NCBI GenBank assembly: GCA_010028775.1
Contig: RHAF01000036.1
Location: forward strand, 1-11,472
Direction of reading: 5' to 3'
DNA from: Verrucomicrobiota bacterium
Lineage (GTDB): Bacteria; Verrucomicrobiota; Verrucomicrobiia; Methylacidiphilales; Verrucolacustridaceae
Length of the DNA: 11,472 nucleotides
The stretch's first letter is position 1, and each line of letters starts with the position of its first letter. Below are positions 1-5,786 of the stretch, piece after piece. The notes under the pieces are model-generated. The model worked only from the letters and a program-made list of their open reading frames with translations. It was not told the origin of the DNA and did not search any database. A program made the translations under genes and the position numbers.

Positions 1-1
1 C

Positions 2-265
2 GCCAAAAAAGTCGCCGTCAGCTCGACCAAATCGAGCTTAGGCCACCTGTTGGGCGCCGCCGGTTCGGTCGAAATGGCCATCTGCCTCAAGGCCATTGAG
101 AAAAACATCCTCCCCGCCACCATCAACCTCGAGGATCCCGATCCCGAGTGCGACCTGGACTACGTCCCCCAGAAACCGCGGGAACAGAAAATCAGGGTCG
201 TGATGAACAACTCCTTCGGATTTGGCGGTCACAACGCTTGCCTCATCGCCTCCCGTCTGGTTTAA
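2..265 (+). CDS. fabF: 3-oxoacyl-ACP synthase II, C-terminal part (5' end outside window)
   Basis: This is the last 87 residues of a beta-ketoacyl-ACP synthase II, the condensing enzyme that elongates acyl-ACP with malonyl-ACP in cytoplasmic type II fatty-acid synthesis. The visible segment opens with a serine/threonine-rich strand and then [11 protein letters not shown]; the histidine at 44-46 corresponds to the second catalytic histidine of the family. It ends with [11 protein letters not shown], the conserved glycine-rich C-terminal loop. The catalytic cysteine and first histidine lie upstream of the window. The reading frame is open from base 2 to the TAA at 263-265, and rpmE starts 11 bases later, so the two are probably cotranscribed. 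FabB-type synthases share these motifs, but the GHLLGAAG form and overall look favour FabF. Confidence 0.93.
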   Translation, partial: AKKVAVSSTKSSLGHLLGAAGSVEMAICLKAIEKNILPATINLEDPDPECDLDYVPQKPREQKIRVVMNNSFGFGGHNACLIASRLV

Positions 266-276
266 TTTTCCCTCCT

Positions 277-516
277 ATGAAAGCGGAAGGACATCCCGAA
301 TACGTTGCCTGCACCATGACCTGTGCTTGTGGGGCAACCTATCAGACCCGCTCGACCAAGTCCCAGTTGCGCTTGGGCATCTGCGCCTCCTGCCACCCCT
401 TCTTCACCGGCACCCAGAAATTCGTCGATACCGCCGGACGCGTGGAAAAGTTCCGCCGCCGCTTCACCGACAACCCCGCCGCCGCCCCCAAGGCGAAGGC
501 GAAAAAGCGCGCCTAG
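277..516 (+). CDS. rpmE: 50S ribosomal protein L31, zinc-binding type
   Basis: A 79-residue protein matching bacterial L31, which sits on the central protuberance of the large subunit and helps bridge it to the 30S. The N-terminal half carries the zinc ligands expected of the C+ form: C16-A-C18 and C36-A-S-C39, followed by the family signature [10 protein letters not shown] and [10 protein letters not shown]. The tail is a basic Ala/Lys/Pro stretch ([12 protein letters not shown]). I chose the ATG at 277 because the L31 N-terminus (MK...HPEY) starts there; the same frame is open further upstream but would overlap fabF. No convincing Shine-Dalgarno precedes it, so translation may depend on coupling to fabF, whose stop lies 11 bases upstream. 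A strong intrinsic terminator follows. Confidence 0.96.
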   Translation: MKAEGHPEYVACTMTCACGATYQTRSTKSQLRLGICASCHPFFTGTQKFVDTAGRVEKFRRRFTDNPAAAPKAKAKKRA

Positions 517-537
517 GCGCCCGCGCGGAAACGCAAC

Positions 538-561
538 CCCGGCCTGCTCGGCCGGGTTTTT
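538..561 (+). terminator. Intrinsic terminator after rpmE
   Basis: A perfect 7-bp GC stem (CCCGGCC at 538-544 and GGCCGGG at 550-556) with a 5-base loop (TGCTC) is followed directly by five T residues (557-561). This is the classic Rho-independent form. It begins 21 bases after the rpmE stop and ends only 18 bases before the prfA GTG start, so it either closes a fabF-rpmE transcript or works as a partial terminator/attenuator ahead of prfA. Confidence 0.85.
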
Positions 562-579
562 GTTTCCGCCCATGCCCCC

Positions 580-1662
580 GTGGATCCCGCCTCCCAACTC
601 TCCCGCCTTGAAGCCCGCCTACATGAATTGGACAGGGAAATGGCCGATCCTGGCCTCTACCGCCAGGCCAACCGGGCCCGCGATCTCGCCCGCGAACACG
701 CCCGCATTCGCTCCGGCACGGAAGCCGCCCGGCGCCTGGTCACACTGGCCAGCCGGCGGACCGAGAACGAGGCCCTGCGTGCTTCCACCACGGATCCGGA
801 AATGCGCCAACTGGCCGAAGAGGAGGCAGCCGAAATCGCCCGTGAAGAGGCCACCGCCCGGGAGGCGGTTCTCCGCTCCATTCTTCCGCCCGATCCCGAC
901 GAACATCGCGACACCATCGTGGAAATCCGAGCCGGGGCCGGAGGCACCGAGGCTGCCCTCTTTGCCGGCGATTTGTACCGGATGTACAGCCGCTACGCGG
1001 AAACCCGGGGCTGGAAATCGGAGACCCTTTCCGCCAGTCCTTCCGAACTCGGTGGCCTGAAGGAAATTGTTTTTGAAATGAGCGGCCAAGGGGTTTTTGC
1101 CGCCATGCGGCACGAAAGCGGGGTCCACCGCGTCCAGCGCGTCCCCGCCACAGAGGCCCAGGGACGGATCCACACCTCCACCGCCACGGTGGCGGTTCTA
1201 CCGGTGGCTGAGGAGGTGGAACTTCAGATCCGACCCGACGAGGTCCGCGTGGAGGTATGCCGCTCAGGCGGTCCCGGAGGCCAGGGCGTCAACACCACCG
1301 ACTCTGCTGTCCAGGTGCTCCACATTCCGACCGGGTTGATCGTCCGATGCCAGGACAGTCGGTCCCAGATCAAGAACCGCGCCACCGCCATGAAAATCCT
1401 CGCCTCGCGACTGCTGGAACGGAAACGCGAGGAGGAGCGGGGCAAGGTGGAGGCAGCCCGCCGCCAACAGGTCGGCACAGGGGAGCGGAACGAAAAAATC
1501 CGCACTTACAACTTCCCCCAGAACCGACTCACCGACCACCGCATCGGCTTCACCTCGCATGACCTCAGCCTCGTGATGGAAGGAAAACTGGAACCCTTGG
1601 TCGAGGCCCTCGCCGCGGATGACCTCCAACGCCGGCTCAGGGAATCCGGGATGGGGACATGA
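580..1662 (+). CDS. prfA: Peptide chain release factor 1 (RF1)
   Basis: RF1 recognises UAA and UAG in the ribosomal A site and triggers peptidyl-tRNA hydrolysis. The 360-residue product matches the usual family length. An N-terminal helical domain (about 1-110) precedes the stop-codon recognition domain, which holds the RF1-type PxT tripeptide (PAT, 189-191) in HRVQRVPATEAQGRIHTS. RF2 would have SPF there. The catalytic GGQ is at 233-235 in SGGPGGQGVNTTDSAV; Q235 is the residue methylated by PrmC, which the next gene encodes. RTYNFPQNRLTDHR (308-321) is also characteristic. The start is GTG at 580; the nearby ATG at 572 is out of frame and there is no clear ribosome binding site. The gene's own stop is TGA, read by RF2 rather than RF1. 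It overlaps prmC by 4 bases (ATGA). Confidence 0.96.
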   Translation: MDPASQLSRLEARLHELDREMADPGLYRQANRARDLAREHARIRSGTEAARRLVTLASRRTENEALRASTTDPEMRQLAEEEAAEIAREEATAREAVLRSILPPDPDEHRDTIVEIRAGAGGTEAALFAGDLYRMYSRYAETRGWKSETLSASPSELGGLKEIVFEMSGQGVFAAMRHESGVHRVQRVPATEAQGRIHTSTATVAVLPVAEEVELQIRPDEVRVEVCRSGGPGGQGVNTTDSAVQVLHIPTGLIVRCQDSRSQIKNRATAMKILASRLLERKREEERGKVEAARRQQVGTGERNEKIRTYNFPQNRLTDHRIGFTSHDLSLVMEGKLEPLVEALAADDLQRRLRESGMGT

Positions 1663-2504
1663 AACTCCTCGCCGTGCTGGAAGCCACCACCGGCCACTTC
1701 GCCAAACATGGAATTTCCTCCCCTCGCCTGCAGTCCGAACTGCTCATCGCCCACGCCCTATCCCTCCCGCGCCTCCAGCTTTACCTCCAGTTCGAAAGGG
1801 AGTTGAGCGCTTCCGAACTGGAAAATCTCCGTGGTCTGGTACGCCGGCGCGCTTCGCGGGAACCCATCCAGCACATCATCGGAAGCGCCGGCTTCAGCGG
1901 CCTCACGCTCCTCTGCGGAAAAGAAGCCCTGATTCCACGGCCCGAGACTGAACTGCTGGTGGAGCACGCCGCCCGGGTTCTGGAAAACCAGCCTCCCGGT
2001 TTGGTCATTGACGTGGGCACCGGCACCGGAGCCATTCCCCTCGCTTTGGCCAGAAAAAGGCCCGAACACGGCTATCTCGGTCTTGATATTTCCATCGAGG
2101 CCTTGGGTCTCGCACGCAAAAACGCTGCCCACGTTCCATCCGCCCCACCGGCCGGGACGTCGGTGGATTGGAGGGAAAGCAACCTCTTGCAGCATGTCAC
2201 GAATAAGGCCCAACTGATCACCGCCAACCTTCCCTACCTGACTCCGGAGGAGATCGCCAACGCGGAGCCGGAAGTGCGCCACGATCCGCCTTTGGCACTG
2301 GACGGGGGAAAAGATGGCCTCGATCTCATCCGCCGCCTGATTCCCCAAGCCTTCCACCTGGCTCCTACCCTCCTTCTTGAATGCGGTCCCATGCAGACCG
2401 AGACCGTGGCCCGCATGGCAAAAGACGTCGGCTTCACCCAAACGGCGATCCATCCGGATCTGACTGCCCGCCCGCGCTTCGTCGAAGCCAGCCGGTCACG
2501 CTGA
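1659..2504 (+). CDS. prmC: Release factor glutamine-N5 methyltransferase
   Basis: PrmC (HemK) uses S-adenosylmethionine to methylate the glutamine of the GGQ motif in RF1 and RF2. The 281 residues show an N-terminal helical substrate-binding domain (about 1-85), the RPETELLV signature (94-101), the SAM-binding glycine loop DVGTGTGAI (118-126), an acidic residue after beta-2 (LGLDIS) and the LECGPMQ C-terminal motif (239-245). The substrate-binding NPPY of the family is NLPY here (190-193), a conservative departure in an otherwise standard protein. The ATG overlaps the prfA stop as ATGA, so enzyme and substrate genes are translationally coupled. A G-rich GGGGA sits just before the start but is too close to be a good ribosome binding site. 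Confidence 0.95.
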   Translation: MKLLAVLEATTGHFAKHGISSPRLQSELLIAHALSLPRLQLYLQFERELSASELENLRGLVRRRASREPIQHIIGSAGFSGLTLLCGKEALIPRPETELLVEHAARVLENQPPGLVIDVGTGTGAIPLALARKRPEHGYLGLDISIEALGLARKNAAHVPSAPPAGTSVDWRESNLLQHVTNKAQLITANLPYLTPEEIANAEPEVRHDPPLALDGGKDGLDLIRRLIPQAFHLAPTLLLECGPMQTETVARMAKDVGFTQTAIHPDLTARPRFVEASRSR

Positions 2505-2507
2505 CCC

Positions 2508-2536
2508 TTGCTTCACCCCGTGCTTTGCGTGAAAAT
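2508..2536 (+). promoter_or_regulatory. Possible weak promoter before coaD
   Basis: The 41-base gap between prmC and coaD is the only AT-leaning spacer in the left block. TTGCTT (2508-2513) and GAAAAT (2531-2536) are separated by 17 bases and match 3/6 and 4/6 of the sigma-70 consensus. A start about 7 bases downstream would give an almost leaderless coaD mRNA, which fits the absence of a Shine-Dalgarno there. The match is weak and could be chance. Confidence 0.2.
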
Positions 2537-2545
2537 ACTCATACC

Positions 2546-3037
2546 ATGAAGCGCGCCATCTATCCCGGCACCTTCGATCCCGTAACCTTGGGACATCTCG
2601 ATGTGCTGGCCCGCGCCGCCAGGCTCTTCGACGAGGTGGTGGTGGCCGTCGCCGAGGACAGTCCAAAGGACGCCACCTTTTCCACCGCTGAACGGGTCGA
2701 GCTACTCAAGAAAAGCGTTTCCCCCGAGCCTTGGGCCAAACAGGTGAAGGTGACCTCGTTCGGCGGGTTGCTTGTGGAGTTTGCCAAAAAAGAAAAAGCG
2801 GTGGCTCTGATCCGCGGACTGCGTGCCGTTTCCGATTTTGAATACGAATTCCAGCTCGCCTTGACCAATCGCCGCCTCCATCCCGAACTCGAATCGGTCT
2901 TTCTCATGCCGCGCGAAACCCTCTCCTTTCTCAGCTCCAACCTCGTGCGCGAGCTGGCCCGCCTGGGCGCACCCTTGGCCGAGTTTGTTCCAGCACCCGC
3001 CGCCGAGGCCTTGCTCCGCCGCTGCTCCAAAAAATGA
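2546..3037 (+). CDS. coaD: Phosphopantetheine adenylyltransferase
   Basis: CoaD catalyses the penultimate step of coenzyme A synthesis, transferring AMP from ATP to 4'-phosphopantetheine to form dephospho-CoA. The 163-residue product has the family's usual size. It begins RAIYPGTFDPVTLGH, the nucleotidyltransferase signature with the TxGH motif (H17), and continues with IRGLRAVSDFEYEFQLA, the ELESVFLMP strand and the FLSSNLVREL motif, in the order seen in Escherichia coli CoaD. The ATG at 2546 places MKRAIYPG exactly at the family N-terminus; the frame stays open upstream inside prmC but has no homologous sequence. No Shine-Dalgarno is visible. It overlaps the next gene by ATGA. CoA supplies the phosphopantetheine arm of acyl carrier protein, which links it to the fab and pls genes nearby. 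Confidence 0.96.
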   Translation: MKRAIYPGTFDPVTLGHLDVLARAARLFDEVVVAVAEDSPKDATFSTAERVELLKKSVSPEPWAKQVKVTSFGGLLVEFAKKEKAVALIRGLRAVSDFEYEFQLALTNRRLHPELESVFLMPRETLSFLSSNLVRELARLGAPLAEFVPAPAAEALLRRCSKK

Positions 3038-3498
3038 GGATCGATCCCCGCCAGATTCCGGACGGCGGACTCACCCTTTCCGGATCCCTACCCGTTGTGG
3101 ATTACGACCTTCCCCCGGGGGAAACCCAGGGCTGGGACAAAATCCGCTATGACCTGCATCTTGTCCGCACAGGAAAGGAAGTCACCATCACGGGGACCCT
3201 CAGTTCCGATTTCAAAATCACCTGTTCCCGATGCCTGGATTTCATTCCTTGGAACTTGAATATTAAGGACTTCTGCCAGGTTTTGCAGGTCGAGGAGGAC
3301 TCTCTGCTCGACTTGACGCCTTTGATCCGTGAGGACATCATCCTAGCCCTTCCGCTTGCAGCCCGCTGCGAGTTGGACGGTGCAGGTCGGTGTCCGTATT
3401 CGGGCAGGGTGTTCACCCCGTCAGATCGGGACGACTTCGCCGAAAAACGACGAGCCACCGTCTGGCGGGATCTGGACAGGCTCAAAACGGAGAACTGA
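3034..3498 (+). CDS. yceD: YceD/DUF177 family protein (large-subunit biogenesis, rpmF partner)
   Basis: A 154-residue protein of the YceD/DUF177 family, recognised from its position directly before rpmF and its motifs. It has CSRCLD (C64, C67) in the middle, then DLTPLIREDIILALPL (93-108) and a C-terminal cysteine region RCELDGAGRCPYSG. In family members the last region normally has four cysteines in a pattern like C-x(2-3)-C-x(2-3)-C-x2-C. Here only C112 and C120 remain, so a second metal site is probably weakened or lost. Family members have been linked to 23S rRNA and 50S subunit accumulation in bacteria and plastids; the molecular role is unsettled. The start overlaps the coaD stop (ATGA), and rpmF begins 4 bases after its TGA. 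Confidence 0.85.
   Translation: MRIDPRQIPDGGLTLSGSLPVVDYDLPPGETQGWDKIRYDLHLVRTGKEVTITGTLSSDFKITCSRCLDFIPWNLNIKDFCQVLQVEEDSLLDLTPLIREDIILALPLAARCELDGAGRCPYSGRVFTPSDRDDFAEKRRATVWRDLDRLKTEN
3489..3492 (+). promoter_or_regulatory. Ribosome binding site of rpmF
   Basis: GGAG lies inside the 3' end of the yceD-like gene, with 10 bases between it and the rpmF ATG. It is one of the few recognisable Shine-Dalgarno sequences in the window and supports the ATG at 3503. Confidence 0.5.
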
Positions 3499-3502
3499 GA
3501 AC

Positions 3503-3688
3503 ATGGGTGTCCCGAAACGCAAAACATCGAAGATGCGCCTGCGCATGCGCCGCTCCGCGCACCGGCGTGACCTGCCCCAGCTCCGCCGCGACAAATCCGG
3601 CAACTACCACCTCTCTCATGTGGTGGATCCCGCCACCGGCCGTTACCGCGACCGCCAGGTCCTGACCATCGAGACGCCCGCCGCCTGA
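3503..3688 (+). CDS. rpmF: 50S ribosomal protein L32, zinc-free type
   Basis: A 61-residue basic protein that starts MGVPKRKTSKMRLRMRRSAH, the L32 signature. L32 packs on the large subunit near the exit-tunnel side. Many bacterial L32 proteins have four cysteines forming a zinc knuckle; this one has none, so it is the C-minus form, like that of E. coli. The C-terminal half (GNYHLSHVVDPATGRYRDRQVL) is close to the E. coli style of HLRHHI...GYYRGRKV. The genome thus pairs a zinc-type L31 with a zinc-free L32. It follows the yceD-like gene by 4 bases and precedes plsX by 31 bases, the widely conserved yceD-rpmF-plsX order. Confidence 0.96.
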   Translation: MGVPKRKTSKMRLRMRRSAHRRDLPQLRRDKSGNYHLSHVVDPATGRYRDRQVLTIETPAA

Positions 3689-3719
3689 GGCCGACCTCCG
3701 CTTTCCGGCGGATTTCCCC

Positions 3720-4760
3720 ATGAAGATAGCGCTCGATGCGATGGGTGGTGATTTCGCCCCGGAACGCCCCGTCGCCGCCGCCATCGAGGCCTTGGCCCAG
3801 TTCCCCCAGATCGAAAAGCTGATCCTTTTCGGACAGGAAAACCGCATCCGGGAGGAACTGAAAAAACTCGGGCAAGATCAAGCCCATCCCCGTCTTGAAA
3901 TCCGCCACTGCAAAGACGTCATCGAAATGGGCGATTCCCCCGTCGAATCCCTGAGGCGCAAAAGGGATAATTCCATTCTCCGCTCCATCGAGGCCGTCCG
4001 GGATGGCCTGGCCGATGCCGCCGTTTCCGCCGGCCACACCGGCGCCATGGTGGCCGCCGCCACCATCCGCCTCCGTACCCTGCCCGGCATCAGCCGCCCC
4101 GGCATCGCCACCATCATGCCGACGGAAACCAACCTCTTTATCCTTATCGACGCCGGGGCTAACCTCGATGCCCGTCCCGAACACCTGCTCGATTACGCCC
4201 TCATGGGCTCCGTCTTCTCCGAGGAAATTCTCGGCTACAAAAGACCCCGGGTGGGCCTTCTCTCCATCGGCTCCGAGGATGTCAAAGGCAACTCCCTCAC
4301 CAAGGACGCCTTCAAACTCCTGTCCGAGGCCCCCATTCATTTTGCCGGCAACATCGAGGGACGGGACCTCTTTGAAAATCCGGTCGAGGTCGTGGTCTGC
4401 GACGGATTCGTCGGCAACGTCGTCCTCAAGACGGGCGAAAGCATCGCCAATGCCATCTTTCATTGGCTGAAGCACGAGATCAAAAAAACGCCGGTCCGCA
4501 TGCTGGGCGCCTGGCTGGCCCGCGCCGCCTTCAAAGCCATCAAGAAAAAGACCAACTATGAGGAGTACGGAGGCTCCCTCCTTCTCGGGGTCAACGGCAT
4601 CACCGTCATCGCCCACGGAAGCTCCTCGGTCAAGGCCATCCGCAACGCCGTCCGCGAGGCGGTGGAAGCGGTCGAACACGACGTCAATAACCGCATCATC
4701 CGCGCGGCCGAGATGGCCGCGGCCCACAAGGAGTCCCAAAACGATGCCGTCCCGGCCTGA
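3720..4760 (+). CDS. plsX: Phosphate acyltransferase PlsX
   Basis: PlsX converts acyl-ACP and phosphate to acyl-phosphate, the donor used by PlsY to acylate glycerol-3-phosphate at the start of phospholipid synthesis. It is a peripheral membrane enzyme. The 346 residues show DAMGGD (6-11) at the N-terminus, SAGHTGA (103-109, usually SAGNTGA), an IDAGAN segment (143-148), VCDGFVGNVVLKTGE (226-240), YGGSLLLGVNG (283-293) and HGSS (299-302). Length and motif order are typical. The ATG at 3720 begins the conserved N-terminus; GGCGGA at 3707-3712, 7 bases upstream, is a weak ribosome binding site. The same spacer can form a short hairpin (TCCGC 3697-3701 with GCGGA 3708-3712) that is too weak to call a terminator. 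It overlaps fabH by 17 bases. Confidence 0.96.
   Translation: MKIALDAMGGDFAPERPVAAAIEALAQFPQIEKLILFGQENRIREELKKLGQDQAHPRLEIRHCKDVIEMGDSPVESLRRKRDNSILRSIEAVRDGLADAAVSAGHTGAMVAAATIRLRTLPGISRPGIATIMPTETNLFILIDAGANLDARPEHLLDYALMGSVFSEEILGYKRPRVGLLSIGSEDVKGNSLTKDAFKLLSEAPIHFAGNIEGRDLFENPVEVVVCDGFVGNVVLKTGESIANAIFHWLKHEIKKTPVRMLGAWLARAAFKAIKKKTNYEEYGGSLLLGVNGITVIAHGSSSVKAIRNAVREAVEAVEHDVNNRIIRAAEMAAAHKESQNDAVPA
4728..4733 (+). promoter_or_regulatory. Ribosome binding site that fixes the fabH start
   Basis: AAGGAG lies inside the 3' end of plsX, 10 bases before the ATG at 4744. It is the best Shine-Dalgarno match in the window and selects this start over the long upstream extension of the same open frame, which only shadows plsX. 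Confidence 0.65.
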
Positions 4761-5739
4761 TTCCGGCCTGCATCTGGCCGGAACGGGCGTCCATCTTCCC
4801 GCCCGCATCCTGACCAACCAGGATCTGGAAAAGTTGGTGGAGACCAGCGACGAATGGATCATGACCCGAACAGGGATCAAGGAGCGCCGGATTGCATCGG
4901 AAGAGGAAACCTCCACCCACATGGGCGTGGTCGCTGCGAAGCAGGCCCTGACCAACGCCAAGCTCAAGGCCTCCGATCTCGATCTGATCCTCGTGGCCAC
5001 GGTCACCCCTGACTCTTTTTTCCCCTCCACCGCCTGCCGCATCTCCGCCGAACTGGGCGCCTCGGGTTGCCCCGCCTTTGACCTGCAGGCCGCCTGTTCG
5101 GGCTTTCTCTACGGATTGATCCTGGCTGACCAGTTCATCCGGGCCGGCACGACAAAAAACATTCTCCTCGTCGGCACCGAGCGCCTCTCCTCCGTGGTGG
5201 ATTGGCGCGACCGCAACACCTGCGTTCTCTTTGGGGATGGTGCCGGAGCCGTGGTCGTCCGCGCCGAACCCGGGCGCCGCGGCCTTCTCGCATTTGACTG
5301 GGGAGCCGAGGGATCAAGCGGCGAACTTCTGCACCTACGCAATCCCCAGGCCGCCGGCAAGGCCCTCTCAGCCCCCTCCCCAGGCTCCCCGGACTGCATC
5401 GTCATGGCCGGAAAGGAGATCTTCAAACAGGCTGTCACCGCCATGGCGGACTCCGCCCGCCGCACGATGGAAAAAGCCGGCGTCCGGCTGGAGGACATCC
5501 GATGTGTCATCTCCCACCAAGCCAACATCCGGATCATCGATGCCTTGGTCGAGAAGCTGAAATTTCCCCGGGAACACTGCTTCGTCAACGTCCACCGTTA
5601 CGGCAACATGTCCGCCGCCTGCATTCCGGTCGCCCTCCACGAGGCGGGAGCGGAAATGAAGCTCCAGCCCGGCGACAAGGTCCTTTTGGTGGCCTTCGGA
5701 GGCGGACTCACCTGGGCCAGCGCGATTCTCGAGTGGTAA
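4744..5739 (+). CDS. fabH: 3-oxoacyl-ACP synthase III
   Basis: FabH starts type II fatty-acid synthesis by condensing acetyl-CoA (or a branched acyl-CoA) with malonyl-ACP. The 331-residue product has the full Cys-His-Asn triad: C118 in LQAACSGF, H258 in SHQAN and N288 in RYGNMSAA. Other family features are TSDEWIMTRTGIKERRI (35-50), GTERLSS, FGDGAGAVV (163-171) and the C-terminal GGGLTWASAILEW. The N-terminus from ATG 4744 is a few residues longer than E. coli FabH and is supported by an AAGGAG site. It overlaps the end of plsX by 17 bases, as expected for a coupled plsX-fabH pair. It is the last gene of the plus-strand block; fabD, fabG and acpP do not follow it and are presumably elsewhere, perhaps near fabF upstream. 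Confidence 0.96.
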   Translation: MPSRPDSGLHLAGTGVHLPARILTNQDLEKLVETSDEWIMTRTGIKERRIASEEETSTHMGVVAAKQALTNAKLKASDLDLILVATVTPDSFFPSTACRISAELGASGCPAFDLQAACSGFLYGLILADQFIRAGTTKNILLVGTERLSSVVDWRDRNTCVLFGDGAGAVVVRAEPGRRGLLAFDWGAEGSSGELLHLRNPQAAGKALSAPSPGSPDCIVMAGKEIFKQAVTAMADSARRTMEKAGVRLEDIRCVISHQANIRIIDALVEKLKFPREHCFVNVHRYGNMSAACIPVALHEAGAEMKLQPGDKVLLVAFGGGLTWASAILEW

Positions 5740-5786
5740 ATTCGGCCGGCCGCTTGCCTCCCTAGTGACCTAGATGATTTGAAGCA
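5740..5786. other. Convergent intergenic gap between fabH and waaA
   Basis: This 47-base spacer separates two operons running toward each other. It contains a 10-base perfect palindrome, CGGCCGGCCG (5743-5752), directly after the fabH stop, and a small hairpin, TTTGA-AGCA-TCAAA (5778-5791), that overlaps the waaA stop codon. Neither is followed by a good T-run on either strand, so no standard intrinsic terminator can be called; either element could help end transcription. Confidence 0.4.

Noticed and set aside
323..1060. A 245-codon plus-strand open frame across rpmE and prfA
   Set aside because: Very Pro/Ala/Arg-rich translation, the usual off-frame reading of GC-rich genes; it runs through the terminator and overlaps two secure genes.
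3147..5042. A 631-codon open frame on the minus strand opposite yceD, rpmF, plsX and fabH
   Set aside because: It lies antisense to four genes with clear family motifs. GC-rich codons with G/C third positions naturally suppress stops on the opposite strand, and its Gly/Asp/Arg-rich translation shows no recognisable domain.
5743..5752. The CGGCCGGCCG palindrome as a bidirectional terminator or protein-binding operator
   Set aside because: It has no loop and no T-run, and short GC palindromes are expected by chance in DNA this rich in GC, so it is only mentioned within the intergenic entry.
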